NCBI GenBank assembly: GCA_008933805.1
Contig: WBUH01000020.1
Location: forward strand, 1-64,000
From: Bacteroidota bacterium
GTDB lineage: Bacteria > Bacteroidota > Bacteroidia > UBA8524
DNA: 64,000 nucleotides
Direction: 5' to 3'
Under the pieces are notes generated by a model that saw only the letters and a program-made list of their open reading frames with translations, made no database searches and was not told the origin of the DNA. Of this stretch, positions 1 through 8,444 are shown one piece after another. A program made the translations under genes and the position numbers. How positions within the stretch are numbered: the stretch's first letter is position 1; the number at the start of each line of letters is the position of its first letter.

Positions 1-319
1 AAAACGGGTTGTATTCTATCAAAGCAAAATTGTTTCCGTGGGGTTGGGTGCGCAGGTGTATGTAGTAGCCGCTAATGTTTGGGTCAGTTTGTTGCAGGCG
101 TTTCATTAGGGTTTCAAGGGCTGTCCACGCATCGTAATGCTGCAAAGCGGTGATACCGTTGTATATCTCGGTAAGGCGCAGTATCAGTAGGTTTTGCTTA
201 TCTATGTACGCCCCGTTGGGTTGCGGTCGTTTGGCGTATAGCTGCAACTCGGCAGCAAGTTGGTCAATCACCCTGCTAAAATCATCAAGGGCAGACTGCG
301 GGCTAGTGTAGTGGTTCAT
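1..319 (-). CDS. Hypothetical protein, cut by window start
   Basis: An open frame on the minus strand begins with ATG at 319 (peptide start MNHYTSPQSALDDF) and stays open for 106 codons to base 1, so its C-terminus lies outside the window. The visible part is hydrophilic, probably helical, and has no signal peptide or membrane segment. I do not recognise a family. It is divergent from hmgA across a 146-bp gap. The uninterrupted frame and ordinary codon use support a real gene; nothing visible indicates a function. Confidence 0.6.
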   Translation of the reverse strand, partial: MNHYTSPQSALDDFSRVIDQLAAELQLYAKRPQPNGAYIDKQNLLILRLTEIYNGITALQHYDAWTALETLMKRLQQTDPNISGYYIHLRTQPHGNNFALIEYNPF

Positions 320-453
320 GCAATTGATTTTTTATAAGGGTAATTTGATAGTTGGCAGTTTGTGCGTGTTGCGTAGCAGTAAAAACTGCGGTATGCCGCT
401 GCTAAATGCTTACGGCTAATAGCTAAATGATGGAGGATAAATGCGAAATGCTA

Positions 454-461
454 TATCTTTG
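454..461 (+). promoter_or_regulatory. -7 promoter box (TATCTTTG) of hmgA
   Basis: TATCTTTG matches the Bacteroidota -7 consensus TAnnTTTG. Only 4 nt separate it from the ATG at 466, so transcription probably starts at or within a base or two of the start codon (leaderless mRNA). This also argues against the longer frame that opens at 427. Confidence 0.6.
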
Positions 462-465
462 CAAT

Positions 466-1623
466 ATGCCGTTTTATTATAAAATGGGGGCTATACCCCA
501 AAAGCGCCACACTGTGTACCGCAAGCCTGATGGCAATTTGTATGCAGAAGAACTTGTATCAACCGAAGGTTTCTCAAACATATATTCATTGGTATATCAT
601 TGCCATCCGCCCACGCTGGTAAAGGATATCGGCACACCTTACAGTGTTGAGCCAAAAGTAGCCGTTGCTAAAAATATGCAGCACCGCAGCTTTTTAACCT
701 ATAATGTACCTGCTGTAGATGATTACCTTGAAAGTCGTGTGCCTTTATTGGTAAACAACGATTTGCACATCAGCAGTGCTGCTCCTAAAAAATCAACCAC
801 TGATTACTTTTTTAAAAATACCGATGCGGATGAGGTGATTTTTATACACGAGGGTACCGGCAAGCTAAAAACCTTGTACGGCGAAATTCCTTTTGAATAC
901 GGCGATTATTTGGTGATACCCCGCGGTACTATTTACCAGCTTGAGTTTGACGGTGAAAATAACCGTTTGTTTATTACCGAATCGTTTAGTCCCATAGTTC
1001 CGCCAAAACGCTACCGCAACAATTTCGGGCAATTGCTTGAGCACAGCCCGTATTGCGAGCGCGATATTAAACTGCCCGAAAACCTTACAACCTACGATGA
1101 AAAGGGGGATTATAAGGTGATGATTAAAAAGCAGGGCATGATGTGGCCGTACACCTACGCCACTCATCCGTTTGATGCTATTGGCTGGGATGGTTACGTA
1201 TATCCCTACGGGTTTTCAATCCATAATTTTGAGCCTATTACTGGCCGTGTGCACCAACCGCCTCCGGTGCATCAAACTTTTGAAGGGCACAACTTTGTTA
1301 TCTGCTCGTTTTGCCCCCGTTTGTTTGATTACCACCCCGAAGCTGTACCCGCACCCTACAACCACAGCAACGTGGATAGCGACGAGATTTTGTACTATGT
1401 TGACGGTGATTTTATGAGCCGTAAACACGTAGAGCGCGGTATGATTACCCTTCACCCCAAAGGCATACCTCACGGACCACACCCCGGCACGGTTGAAAAA
1501 TCGATAGGAGCGAAGGAAACCAAAGAATTAGCGGTGATGATAGACCCCTTTTACCCGCTGCAAATTACAGAACAGGCGCTTGCCCTTGAAGACCCAAGTT
1601 ACTGGAAAAGTTGGGTAGAATAG
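466..1623 (+). CDS. hmgA: Homogentisate 1,2-dioxygenase
   Basis: The product should open the ring of homogentisate to maleylacetoacetate in tyrosine/phenylalanine breakdown, as a cytosolic Fe(II) enzyme. The family is recognised from the N-terminus MPFYYKMGAIPQKRHT, the block HQTFEGHNFVICSFCPR (about residues 269-285) and the C-terminal cupin block with NHSNVDSDE and HPKGIPHGPHPG. These blocks carry the candidate iron ligands: a His near 300, a Glu near 307 and a His near 336. The frame is open from 427, but the ATG at 466 fits the usual family N-terminus and lies 4 nt after a -7 box. The length (385 aa) fits the shorter bacterial form. No other catabolic gene of the pathway is adjacent. Carbonic anhydrase follows 15 bp downstream and may be co-transcribed. 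Confidence 0.9.
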   Translation: MPFYYKMGAIPQKRHTVYRKPDGNLYAEELVSTEGFSNIYSLVYHCHPPTLVKDIGTPYSVEPKVAVAKNMQHRSFLTYNVPAVDDYLESRVPLLVNNDLHISSAAPKKSTTDYFFKNTDADEVIFIHEGTGKLKTLYGEIPFEYGDYLVIPRGTIYQLEFDGENNRLFITESFSPIVPPKRYRNNFGQLLEHSPYCERDIKLPENLTTYDEKGDYKVMIKKQGMMWPYTYATHPFDAIGWDGYVYPYGFSIHNFEPITGRVHQPPPVHQTFEGHNFVICSFCPRLFDYHPEAVPAPYNHSNVDSDEILYYVDGDFMSRKHVERGMITLHPKGIPHGPHPGTVEKSIGAKETKELAVMIDPFYPLQITEQALALEDPSYWKSWVE

Positions 1624-1638
1624 TTAATCGCCATTAGT

Positions 1639-2274
1639 ATGTCTTTTGATAAAATATTTGAAAACAACAAGAAATGGGTAGCCGAGAAACTATCGGTTGA
1701 CCCTGACTATTTCAATCAGCTTTCTAAAGGCCAACACCCTGAGTTTTTATACATAGGCTGTTCTGATAGCCGTGTAACTGCCGAAGACCTTATGGGGTTG
1801 AAACCGGGCGAGGTGTTTATACACCGCAACGTGGGCAATTTGGTGGTAAGCACTGATACCAACGTGAATGCCGTGGTGCAATATGCTGTTGAGTTTTTAA
1901 AGGTGAAACACATTATTGTGTGCGGCCATTACGAGTGCGGAGGTATAAAAGCAGCCCTTAACCCAAGCGATATGGGGCAACTGAACAGTTGGCTGCAAAC
2001 CTTGCGCGATGTGTACCGCTTGCACAGGGAAGAACTGGACGCTATTATAGAGGAGCAACGCCGCTTTGACCGTTTGGTGGAGCTGAATGTGCTTGAGCAA
2101 TGCCTTAACATTATTAAGATTGACCACGTGCAGCGTATGTGGTACAAAACAGGTTTTCCTACGGTGCACGGTTGGGTGTTTGATGTGCGCACCGGTAATC
2201 TAAAAGACCTTAACCTTAATATGGAAGCGCGTTTTGAAGAAATACGCTCTATATATGATTTGAAGCTGGCTTAG
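1639..2274 (+). CDS. Beta-class carbonic anhydrase
   Basis: Interconverts CO2 and bicarbonate using zinc; predicted cytosolic. The zinc site is visible: Cys41 and Asp43 with Arg45 in CSDSRVTAEDL, and His97 and Cys100 in CGHYECGG. RNVGNLV is the usual family block. Length (211 aa) is normal for the class. It starts 15 bp after hmgA on the same strand. The last 26 bp overlap the 3' end of the convergent membrane-protein gene, so the two transcripts share an antisense overlap. Confidence 0.93.
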   Translation: MSFDKIFENNKKWVAEKLSVDPDYFNQLSKGQHPEFLYIGCSDSRVTAEDLMGLKPGEVFIHRNVGNLVVSTDTNVNAVVQYAVEFLKVKHIIVCGHYECGGIKAALNPSDMGQLNSWLQTLRDVYRLHREELDAIIEEQRRFDRLVELNVLEQCLNIIKIDHVQRMWYKTGFPTVHGWVFDVRTGNLKDLNLNMEARFEEIRSIYDLKLA

Positions 2275-2743
2275 TACGGTTTTTTCTTCCCACTTTATAG
2301 GTGTTTTTAACGGCAGGCAGCAGGCTAAGTATAGTAATAGCCAGCCCGGCCACTGCATATATAGCTTGCAGCACATCACCGTAGCCAATAACCGCTACTT
2401 GTACATCAATCCATATTATCAGCATCAGCCCCACGTACAGGGCAAAAGTCCATGCCCAAAATTGGTCGGGGTAGGCACTCAGTTTTTGAGGCCATTTCCA
2501 TGTTGGGCGGGTAATCATCCCATAGGCAGCTATGCCCGGTACTATTCCCAGCAAAACAAACAGCGCAAAGCCGGGTATCAAAAAGTTTGGAAAAGGGCTG
2601 TTTTTTAGTGCCGTAAGCGGCATATTAAACAAGCTACCGTCAGGGGCGGCAATTAAAACCGCTCCGCCCCACAAGCCCGTTATCGATTGTATTATCAATA
2701 ATGCAATCAAACAAACTGTTAAAAAGCTTTTCATCCCATCCAT
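2249..2743 (-). CDS. Small integral membrane protein, four helices
   Basis: A 164-aa hydrophobic protein with about four membrane segments (first after MKSFLTVCLIALLIIQS, then near GFALFVLLGIVPGIAAYG, FALYVGLMLIIWIDV and the AGLAITILSLLPAV region). The motif PDGSLFNMPLTALKNSPF lies in the first external loop. I recall similar uncharacterised small membrane proteins in bacteria but cannot name a family. ATG at 2743 or, nine bases later, ATG at 2734 could be the start; the frame opens earlier at a weaker position. The 3' end overlaps the convergent carbonic anhydrase gene by 26 bp. No function is assigned. Confidence 0.7.
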   Translation of the reverse strand: MDGMKSFLTVCLIALLIIQSITGLWGGAVLIAAPDGSLFNMPLTALKNSPFPNFLIPGFALFVLLGIVPGIAAYGMITRPTWKWPQKLSAYPDQFWAWTFALYVGLMLIIWIDVQVAVIGYGDVLQAIYAVAGLAITILSLLPAVKNTYKVGRKNRTKPASNHI

Positions 2744-2891
2744 TTTTTTATGCGAGTTACAGCTATTAATCAAGGTTTACTATGATAGAAATCATTTACC
2801 CTAAATAATCGTACAGGATTGCTTAAAAAGCAGTAAATAAATAGGTTGAGAAATACCGACTAAGTGTAGTAGGGGTGTTGTGACCGAGTGG

Positions 2892-4130
2892 TTATTCGAA
2901 GCGTAACGCCTCAATAGGGTCAAGCTTGGCAGCCTTTTGGGCAGGGTAGTAGCCCGCGGCCAGTCCTACCAGTGTACACAGTATAAGGGCAATAATAATA
3001 GGCACCCACGGCATGATAAAGCCAACGCCCAATGCACCCGAGATAATATTACCAATGATAATACCCAGTACAATACCGCCCGCACCGCCCAGCTGGCAGA
3101 TGGTTACGGCCTCATACAAAAACTGCTTGCGGATAATGGCAGGAGTAGCCCCTAATGATTTACGGATACCGATTTCGCGGGTACGCTCAGTAACCGTTAC
3201 CAGCATAATATTCATTAGCCCGATGGCTGCCCCAAAAATGGTAATAGCCCCTATAATGGTAGCCGCAAAGGTTAGCATACCAAGGTTTTGAATAAACTCT
3301 TGCGCCAAACCGTCGCTTTTAGTCATCTGGAAATTATTATCGTCAAAAGCATTCACCTTGCGCACCTTGCGAAAAATCCCTTCGGCTTCAGACATCGCAG
3401 GGTCAATCATTTCAGGGTCATTCACCATTACTGAAAGTGCGTAGGAAGGAGGCGAGTTTATCAGCCTGAATTTGGCAAACGTAAGGGGCACATAAATAAG
3501 CTTATCGCCGCCGCCAAACCCTACCGAGTTTCCTTTGGATTCAAGCACGCCAATCACCCTCATTTTCACCCCGCCTACTGATATTTCTTTATCGATAGGA
3601 TTTTCTTTATTCGGAAATAATTTACCTGCAATGTCAGTACCTATAATAGCCACGGGGGTCATGGCCTCCATATCGCCCGTACTTATATTACGTCCCTTAG
3701 AGATTTTATAGCCCGATACCAGCAGGTAGTTTTCATCTATCCCTAATACTAGGGTGTTGGGATTGGTTTTGCGTGATTGGTACTTGGCCGTGCTGGCAAA
3801 CGATACGTTTACCGATGCCGAAACGGTGGCCGATGGAAAGTTGTACGCCATCCTGAAATCAACGGCCTCTTCGTACGATATTTTGCGGTAATTGATGCGC
3901 TTGCCGGGGCCACCCATCCTAAAGTTACCGCCTCGGTTTTTGATGCTGAACGTGTTTGCCCCCATTTCTGAGAAGCTTTTGGTAAGATACACCTTCATTG
4001 CATCTATCGAAGACAAAATGCCCACCAAGGCCATAATACCGATAGCCATAATCAGCGCGGTAATTACGGTGCGCAGCTTGTTTATCTTTATCGAGTCAAG
4101 CGAGAGATTTAAAGTGTCTTTAAAGTTCAA
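2892..4130 (-). CDS. MacB/FtsX-type ABC transporter permease
   Basis: An inner-membrane permease of the MacB-like family: an N-terminal helix (residues about 20-42), a large periplasmic MacB_PCD-type domain to about 275, then three C-terminal helices carrying the FtsX-type core ERTREIGIRKSLGA. Such proteins couple a separate ATPase to export or to work on the envelope. No ATPase gene is next to it, so its partner must be elsewhere. The start is probably the TTG at 4130 (MNFKDTLNLSLDSIKINKLR): this fits the usual family N-terminus and no in-frame ATG precedes it before a stop. Length of 412 aa is typical. Substrate unknown. Confidence 0.88.
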   Translation of the reverse strand: MNFKDTLNLSLDSIKINKLRTVITALIMAIGIMALVGILSSIDAMKVYLTKSFSEMGANTFSIKNRGGNFRMGGPGKRINYRKISYEEAVDFRMAYNFPSATVSASVNVSFASTAKYQSRKTNPNTLVLGIDENYLLVSGYKISKGRNISTGDMEAMTPVAIIGTDIAGKLFPNKENPIDKEISVGGVKMRVIGVLESKGNSVGFGGGDKLIYVPLTFAKFRLINSPPSYALSVMVNDPEMIDPAMSEAEGIFRKVRKVNAFDDNNFQMTKSDGLAQEFIQNLGMLTFAATIIGAITIFGAAIGLMNIMLVTVTERTREIGIRKSLGATPAIIRKQFLYEAVTICQLGGAGGIVLGIIIGNIISGALGVGFIMPWVPIIIALILCTLVGLAAGYYPAQKAAKLDPIEALRFE

Positions 4131-4220
4131 GGGGTGGCTAATTACACTTTCAAAAGTGGAAAATTAACCCCAAGGGGCAAAAAAATTATCTGTATAGAGC
4201 CCCAAACCTTCGATAAAAGA

Positions 4221-4739
4221 TTATTTATGGAAAGATGAAGCCACAAAACGACCGCTGTTTATTAGTTGCCAAACCTCGGTAGTAGTATCGCAAGTGCGGT
4301 TAATAATCCACTGGCGGCTAAGTGTACCCGAACAATAGCGGTTAGCTGCACCGTCCCACACGGCAAATTCAAACATATCAACCGGTTTACTTGCCTTATC
4401 GTAACTGCGCAACTGGAAGGTGTAGCATTCTTTACCGTTTTTGTTTTGGCTAAGCAGTAACGCTCTTACCAAAAAACCATCCATTGTCCCCAAATCTTTA
4501 TACAAACTATACGTTTTGGTGAGGCGGTTTTGCAACGCATCGGCAGTTTCGGTGGGGCTTAGGTACTTGGCCAGTTGCGCACTATCGGTAAGCGGCGTAT
4601 ATGTTCCCGTTTGTATAAGGTTGTGGATAGCGTAGCCATCGGTAACCTTTGCCGTAGCGGTAATTTGCAACAAAGGGGTTTTATCGGTACAGCCGAAAAA
4701 CGTGGTAACAACAAGTATAAGGGCAAGCAGGACTCTCAA
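4221..4739 (-). CDS. Hypothetical lipoprotein
   Basis: A 172-aa protein with a signal peptide ending in a lipobox-like TFFGC, so probably lipidated at Cys17 and anchored in the envelope. The rest is soluble. I see no known domain. The start seems to be TTG at 4739, as no in-frame ATG lies upstream. It lies 90 bp downstream of the ABC permease on the same strand and may be read through from it, but there is no functional link beyond position. Confidence 0.65.
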   Translation of the reverse strand: MRVLLALILVVTTFFGCTDKTPLLQITATAKVTDGYAIHNLIQTGTYTPLTDSAQLAKYLSPTETADALQNRLTKTYSLYKDLGTMDGFLVRALLLSQNKNGKECYTFQLRSYDKASKPVDMFEFAVWDGAANRYCSGTLSRQWIINRTCDTTTEVWQLINSGRFVASSFHK

Positions 4740-4923
4740 CGTAGTAAGGTTTTTTGCTAAGTTATCGGTTTTTTGCCATACCCGCCACCGTATTTTATAC
4801 CAAGCATAGTAGTTGTTAGTGATTGGTGGTTGGGGTGTTCCTTCTTTTTTAGAATTTAGTATTTGGCTATTGCCACCGCCCTCGTCTATCGTGTGTAAAA
4901 TTAGAGGTTAATTACAAATTGCT

Positions 4924-4931
4924 TATCTTTG
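4924..4931 (+). promoter_or_regulatory. -7 promoter box (TATCTTTG) of mtaB
   Basis: Exact TAnnTTTG match 14 nt before the ATG at 4946. It lies within the upstream extension of the open frame, which starts at a TTG at 4919, and so supports the internal ATG as the true start. Confidence 0.55.
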
Positions 4932-4945
4932 CGACCTTTAAAAAA

Positions 4946-6256
4946 ATGCAGAAATCGGTAGCCTTTTATACATTGGGTTGTAAGCTAAACTTTAGCGAAA
5001 GCAGTGCCATTGCCCGCCAAATGGAGGGGGAAGGCTTTGCCCGTAAAGAGTTTACCCAAGGTGCTGATTTGTATGTAATAAATACCTGCTCTGTAACGGA
5101 TAATGCGGATAAAAAATGCCGCAAAGTGGTTAAAGAAGCGTTAAAGTATAATCCTGCTGCCAATGTGGTGATTATTGGGTGCTACGCACAGTTGAAACCG
5201 CAGGAAATTGCCGAAATACCCGGCGTGGATATGGTGTTGGGTGCTGCAGAGAAGTTTAATCTGGCCCACCACTTAAAAGAATTAGGCAATGCTGAAAAAG
5301 CCATTGTGCACAACAGCCCGATTAAAGAGACGAATGTATTTGTGCCCGGCTTTTCGTTTGGCGACCGTACCCGTACTTTTCTTAAAGTGCAAGACGGCTG
5401 TAATTACTTCTGCTCGTTTTGTACAATACCTTTGGCACGTGGTTTTAGCCGCAGCGATACCATTGAAAAAACAGTGGCGCAAGCCCGCAATGTAGCTCAA
5501 ACAGGGGTGAAGGAAGTGGTGCTTACGGGAGTAAACATTGGTGATTTTGGCCGACAAAACGGGGAAACCTTTTTTGATTTGGTGCAACAGTTGGATAATG
5601 TGGAAGGGATTGACCGTTTCCGTATCTCGTCGATCGAGCCTAATTTATTAAATGAGGACATTATTGATTTTGTGGCGAAGTCGCAAAAGTTTGTGCCTCA
5701 TTTCCATATTCCTCTGCAAAGCGGCAGCAATAAGATTTTGAAGTTGATGCGTCGTCGTTATGTACGCGAGTTATATGCCGACCGTGTAGCACGCATTAAG
5801 GCTGCAATGCCCAATTGCTGCATTGGTGTGGATGTGATTGTTGGGTTTCCGGGTGAGACTGAAGAAGACTTTTTAGATACCTATCGTTTTATTAACGAGT
5901 TGGATATATCGTATTTGCACGTGTTTCCTTACAGCGAGCGTGAGAATACCACCGCTGTGCGTATGGAAGGGGTAGTACCCCAAAAAGAACGTGCCCGCAG
6001 GGCAGAGATGCTTCGCATTTTATCTGAGAAAAAACGCCGCAGCTTTTACGAGCAGCACATTGGCGGTACGTTTACAGTATTGTTTGAGGCCGAAGAAAAC
6101 GGCGGTATGATGAACGGTTTTACCGAAAACTACATCAAGGTAAAAACGCCTTACGATCCGTTGCTGGTAAATGAACTGGTGGAGGTGAGACTAACGGGCA
6201 TTGATGCTGACGGTGAAGTAACAGTGGAAGAAACGGCCATCCCTGTAGCCCATTAA
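4946..6256 (+). CDS. mtaB: tRNA t6A37 methylthiotransferase MtaB
   Basis: A radical-SAM enzyme that adds a methylthio group to t6A at position 37 of tRNA. The N-terminal UPF0004 domain has its three cluster cysteines at about Cys12 (LGCKLNFSES), Cys48 (NTCSVTDNAD) and Cys79 (GCYAQLKP). The radical SAM motif C-x3-C-x2-C is at 152-159 in DGCNYFCSFC, followed by the SAM-domain blocks HIPLQSGSNKILKLMRRRY and VDVIVGFPGETEEDF. A TRAM-like domain closes the protein. The LGCKLNFSES block and the 436-aa length fit MtaB better than MiaB or RimO. The start at 4946 is chosen because a -7 box sits just upstream. Confidence 0.93.
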   Translation: MQKSVAFYTLGCKLNFSESSAIARQMEGEGFARKEFTQGADLYVINTCSVTDNADKKCRKVVKEALKYNPAANVVIIGCYAQLKPQEIAEIPGVDMVLGAAEKFNLAHHLKELGNAEKAIVHNSPIKETNVFVPGFSFGDRTRTFLKVQDGCNYFCSFCTIPLARGFSRSDTIEKTVAQARNVAQTGVKEVVLTGVNIGDFGRQNGETFFDLVQQLDNVEGIDRFRISSIEPNLLNEDIIDFVAKSQKFVPHFHIPLQSGSNKILKLMRRRYVRELYADRVARIKAAMPNCCIGVDVIVGFPGETEEDFLDTYRFINELDISYLHVFPYSERENTTAVRMEGVVPQKERARRAEMLRILSEKKRRSFYEQHIGGTFTVLFEAEENGGMMNGFTENYIKVKTPYDPLLVNELVEVRLTGIDADGEVTVEETAIPVAH

Positions 6257-6295
6257 TTCAAGCTATTTACAAGTGATTTTAAAACAGTGGGTTGC

Positions 6296-7462
6296 CTACC
6301 TGCTGATGACCATTTTTGATACGGTAGTGTTTCCGTTAACGGTAATGGCAATTGTATAAATCCCGTTGGGTAATTCGCTAATGTTTATAGGGTTTAGCGG
6401 TTGCTTCTCTGTATAGCAAGGCTGCCCTAATAGGTTGTAAATGGTTAACTCGTCCACAATACCTTCCATATAAACAGTTTCATTGGCAGGATTGGGATAA
6501 ACGGTTACTCCTGTTTGTGCGTTATCAATCCCTAACGATGAAGGAGGTTTAGGGTTGGTTGTCAATCGTTTCCAATCAAAATAAGCATATACGGGGTAGT
6601 GGTCAGAAGTATTGTTGCTAAAATTGGTAATGTAACTACCTGCATTGTCAAACACCTTTGATGATGCAGGAATGTACAAACTGTCCATGCTTTTTGCCAT
6701 CATAATGTGGTCAATCATTTTATTGCCAAACGCCCACGAGTTTTTGCCGGCATCGGTAAGTTGTTTGGTGGCAAAAAGGTAACCAGCGTCCAAAAAATTA
6801 CCGTAAGGGGTAGGCATATTGTTGTAAAGCGAGGTATTCAAATCATCGTTCCAATCGCCTAGTATTATGTATTTCTTTCCAGCAAGGTATTGCTCAACAT
6901 AGGTTTTTAAATGCCCCGCAGCTTCTTTGCGACGATTGTACGAGTCCTGTTTTTCTGTTGTAGAACCCGTGTGTGCCTTCATGTGCACCACTATACAATA
7001 TAAAGTGTCTACTCGGTCGTTTTGTTTAGTCCTAAGAGCCACTTGCAATGGTGGTCGCGTAGCAAAAGCACTGTTAGCATACTGGTTCAATATGTTTTTG
7101 CTTAAATCGGGTATTAACTCAAACATACTTTTCTTATACAATAAGCACATTTTTTGTGTTGCCTGAAAGGTAGAGTTAATGCTGCCGTAGGTGCTAAACA
7201 AAGCATCGCTAAGGTTGAAAAAGGTATTGGTATTGGCCATTTCCTGCAAAGCAATAATATCAAACCCTGTTTGATTGATAACGGTTTTAACATTGTTAAA
7301 CTGTAGGTTCTCGTCGGTAGGACCATAGCCGCTTTCACCCAGCCATTCCACGTTCCAAGTGGCAATATCCAGCAAAGTATCATTGCCCAATTTGGGTATT
7401 TGGGCCACTGCCGAATCTGAAACTGCTGTAACTACCAACGCCAAACAAAACCGTTTAATCAT
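6296..7462 (-). CDS. Secreted endonuclease/exonuclease/phosphatase-fold protein with T9SS sorting domain
   Basis: A signal peptide ending near SAVAQ is followed by an EEP-superfamily domain (metal-dependent phosphodiesterases such as DNase I). Motifs are ATWNVEWLG near 33-41, DIIALQEM near 68-75 with the metal-binding Glu, LGDWNDDL with Asp/Asn near 200, and SDHYPVYAYF with the catalytic Asp-His pair near 285-294. The last 80 residues, beginning at VYPNPANETVYMEG and ending in TVSKMVISR, are a type A sorting domain for type IX secretion. The enzyme is therefore expected outside the cell, where it could degrade extracellular nucleic acid or another phosphodiester; the substrate cannot be told. 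Confidence 0.88.
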   Translation of the reverse strand: MIKRFCLALVVTAVSDSAVAQIPKLGNDTLLDIATWNVEWLGESGYGPTDENLQFNNVKTVINQTGFDIIALQEMANTNTFFNLSDALFSTYGSINSTFQATQKMCLLYKKSMFELIPDLSKNILNQYANSAFATRPPLQVALRTKQNDRVDTLYCIVVHMKAHTGSTTEKQDSYNRRKEAAGHLKTYVEQYLAGKKYIILGDWNDDLNTSLYNNMPTPYGNFLDAGYLFATKQLTDAGKNSWAFGNKMIDHIMMAKSMDSLYIPASSKVFDNAGSYITNFSNNTSDHYPVYAYFDWKRLTTNPKPPSSLGIDNAQTGVTVYPNPANETVYMEGIVDELTIYNLLGQPCYTEKQPLNPINISELPNGIYTIAITVNGNTTVSKMVISR

Positions 7463-7466
7463 ACGG

Positions 7467-7474
7467 CAAAGGTA
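7467..7474 (-). promoter_or_regulatory. -7 promoter box (TACCTTTG) of the secreted EEP gene
   Basis: The minus strand reads TACCTTTG, 4 nt before the ATG at 7462. The geometry matches that of hmgA, ddl and queG and suggests a leaderless message. Confidence 0.55.
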
Positions 7475-7488
7475 CGGGTTTGGGATAG

Positions 7489-7748
7489 CATAGGGAATAA
7501 ATCCCTATGTTATTGATAATGATTGATGGTGCAATACTCTTAATAGCGTCGGGTTTTATACCCGATGTCTTAGGTCATCATAGGGAATAGCTCCCTATGT
7601 TATTGATAATGATTGATGGTGCAATACTCTCAATAGCGTCGGGTTTTATACCCGATGTCTTGGGTTATCATAGGGAATAAATCCCTATGTTATTGATAAT
7701 GATTAAGGGCTCAATTTTATCAATAGAATCGGGTTTTATACCCGACGT
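7489..7748. repeat. 90-bp tandem repeat, 2.9 copies, two hairpins per unit
   Basis: Units begin at 7489, 7579 and 7669, exactly 90 bp apart, and differ at few positions; the third is partial and the most diverged. Each unit has two small inverted repeats: ATAGGGAATAAATCCCTAT near its start (centre copy has a small loop change) and CGGGTTTTATACCCG near its end. The array fills most of the gap between the promoter of the secreted EEP gene and the efp terminator. It encodes no protein in any frame that I would trust. Six hairpins in 260 bp suggest an intergenic repeat family rather than a terminator. Confidence 0.9.
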
Positions 7749-7762
7749 ACAATGCATAAACA

Positions 7763-7790
7763 AAAAAAGGCCGCCTTTTGGGCAGCCTTC
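7763..7790 (-). terminator. Rho-independent terminator of efp
   Basis: On the minus strand AAGGCTGCC, a five-base loop and GGCGGCCTT form a 9-bp stem (one G-T pair) followed by a run of T. It lies 20 bp after the efp stop codon. Confidence 0.85.
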
Positions 7791-7809
7791 ATTATAGGGT
7801 TTAAAGATA

Positions 7810-8373
7810 TTACTTCTTCACACGTTCCATGTACTCGCTGGTGCGGGTATCAATACGGATGATTTCACCGGTATCAACAAACAAAGGAACGTTAACAATT
7901 GCTCCTGTTTCAAGGGTAGCAGGTTTCAATGTGTTGGTAGCAGTATCGCCCCTCACACCGGGTTCGGTGTAGGTAATTTCAAGCTCAACAAACGTTGGGG
8001 CTTCAGCAGCAATAGGAGCATCTTCTTCAAAAGAAATCTTCACAGTCATGCCCTCTTTCATAAATTTAGCACCATCGCCAAACATAATCTCGTCCACATA
8101 TATCTGCTCAAAAGTATCATTGTCCATACAAACAATACTATTGCCGTCTTTGTACAAGTATTGCAGTTCGCGTACTTCCACACGTACAATTTCAACCTCT
8201 TCGCCGCTACGATAGCGGTATTCAACTAATTTCCCTGTTTTTACATTGCGCATTTTTGCTTGATAGAAAGCACGCAAGTTGCCGGGTGTGCGGTGCATGT
8301 ATTCTATAAGTTGCACCAACTCGCCGTTGTGGCGCAAAAACATTCCTACTGAAACATCTGATGTATTTGCCAT
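7810..8373 (-). CDS. efp: Translation elongation factor P
   Basis: EF-P enters the ribosomal E site to relieve stalling at polyproline. The 187-aa product (start MANTSDVSVG at 8373) has the KOW-like N-terminal domain, the OB domain and the C-terminal block ETGAIVNVPLFVDTGE. The tip loop reads HRTPGNLRAF: aligned with the usual HVKPGKGxAF, the residue that is lysine 34 in E. coli is Asn32 here. I recall the TPGNLRAF loop from other Bacteroidota, so it is probably lineage-typical, but it excludes the known lysine and arginine modifications at that site. The frame is open from 8409, but the -7 box at 8391-8398 supports the start at 8373. It ends in a strong terminator. Confidence 0.95.
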   Translation of the reverse strand: MANTSDVSVGMFLRHNGELVQLIEYMHRTPGNLRAFYQAKMRNVKTGKLVEYRYRSGEEVEIVRVEVRELQYLYKDGNSIVCMDNDTFEQIYVDEIMFGDGAKFMKEGMTVKISFEEDAPIAAEAPTFVELEITYTEPGVRGDTATNTLKPATLETGAIVNVPLFVDTGEIIRIDTRTSEYMERVKK

Positions 8374-8390
8374 TGTGTAAATTTTGGAGG

Positions 8391-8398
8391 CAAAAATA
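8391..8398 (-). promoter_or_regulatory. -7 promoter box (TATTTTTG) of efp
   Basis: Minus-strand TATTTTTG 17 nt before the efp ATG. It lies inside the upstream extension of the open frame and so decides the start codon. Confidence 0.6.
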
Positions 8399-8444
8399 AG
8401 TTTTACCATCTAATTGGCAAAACCCTGCCCGTTATAAACCGTTT

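Noticed and set aside
7489-7748. CRISPR array
   Set aside because: The whole 90-bp unit is repeated with no unique spacers, and no cas gene is present.
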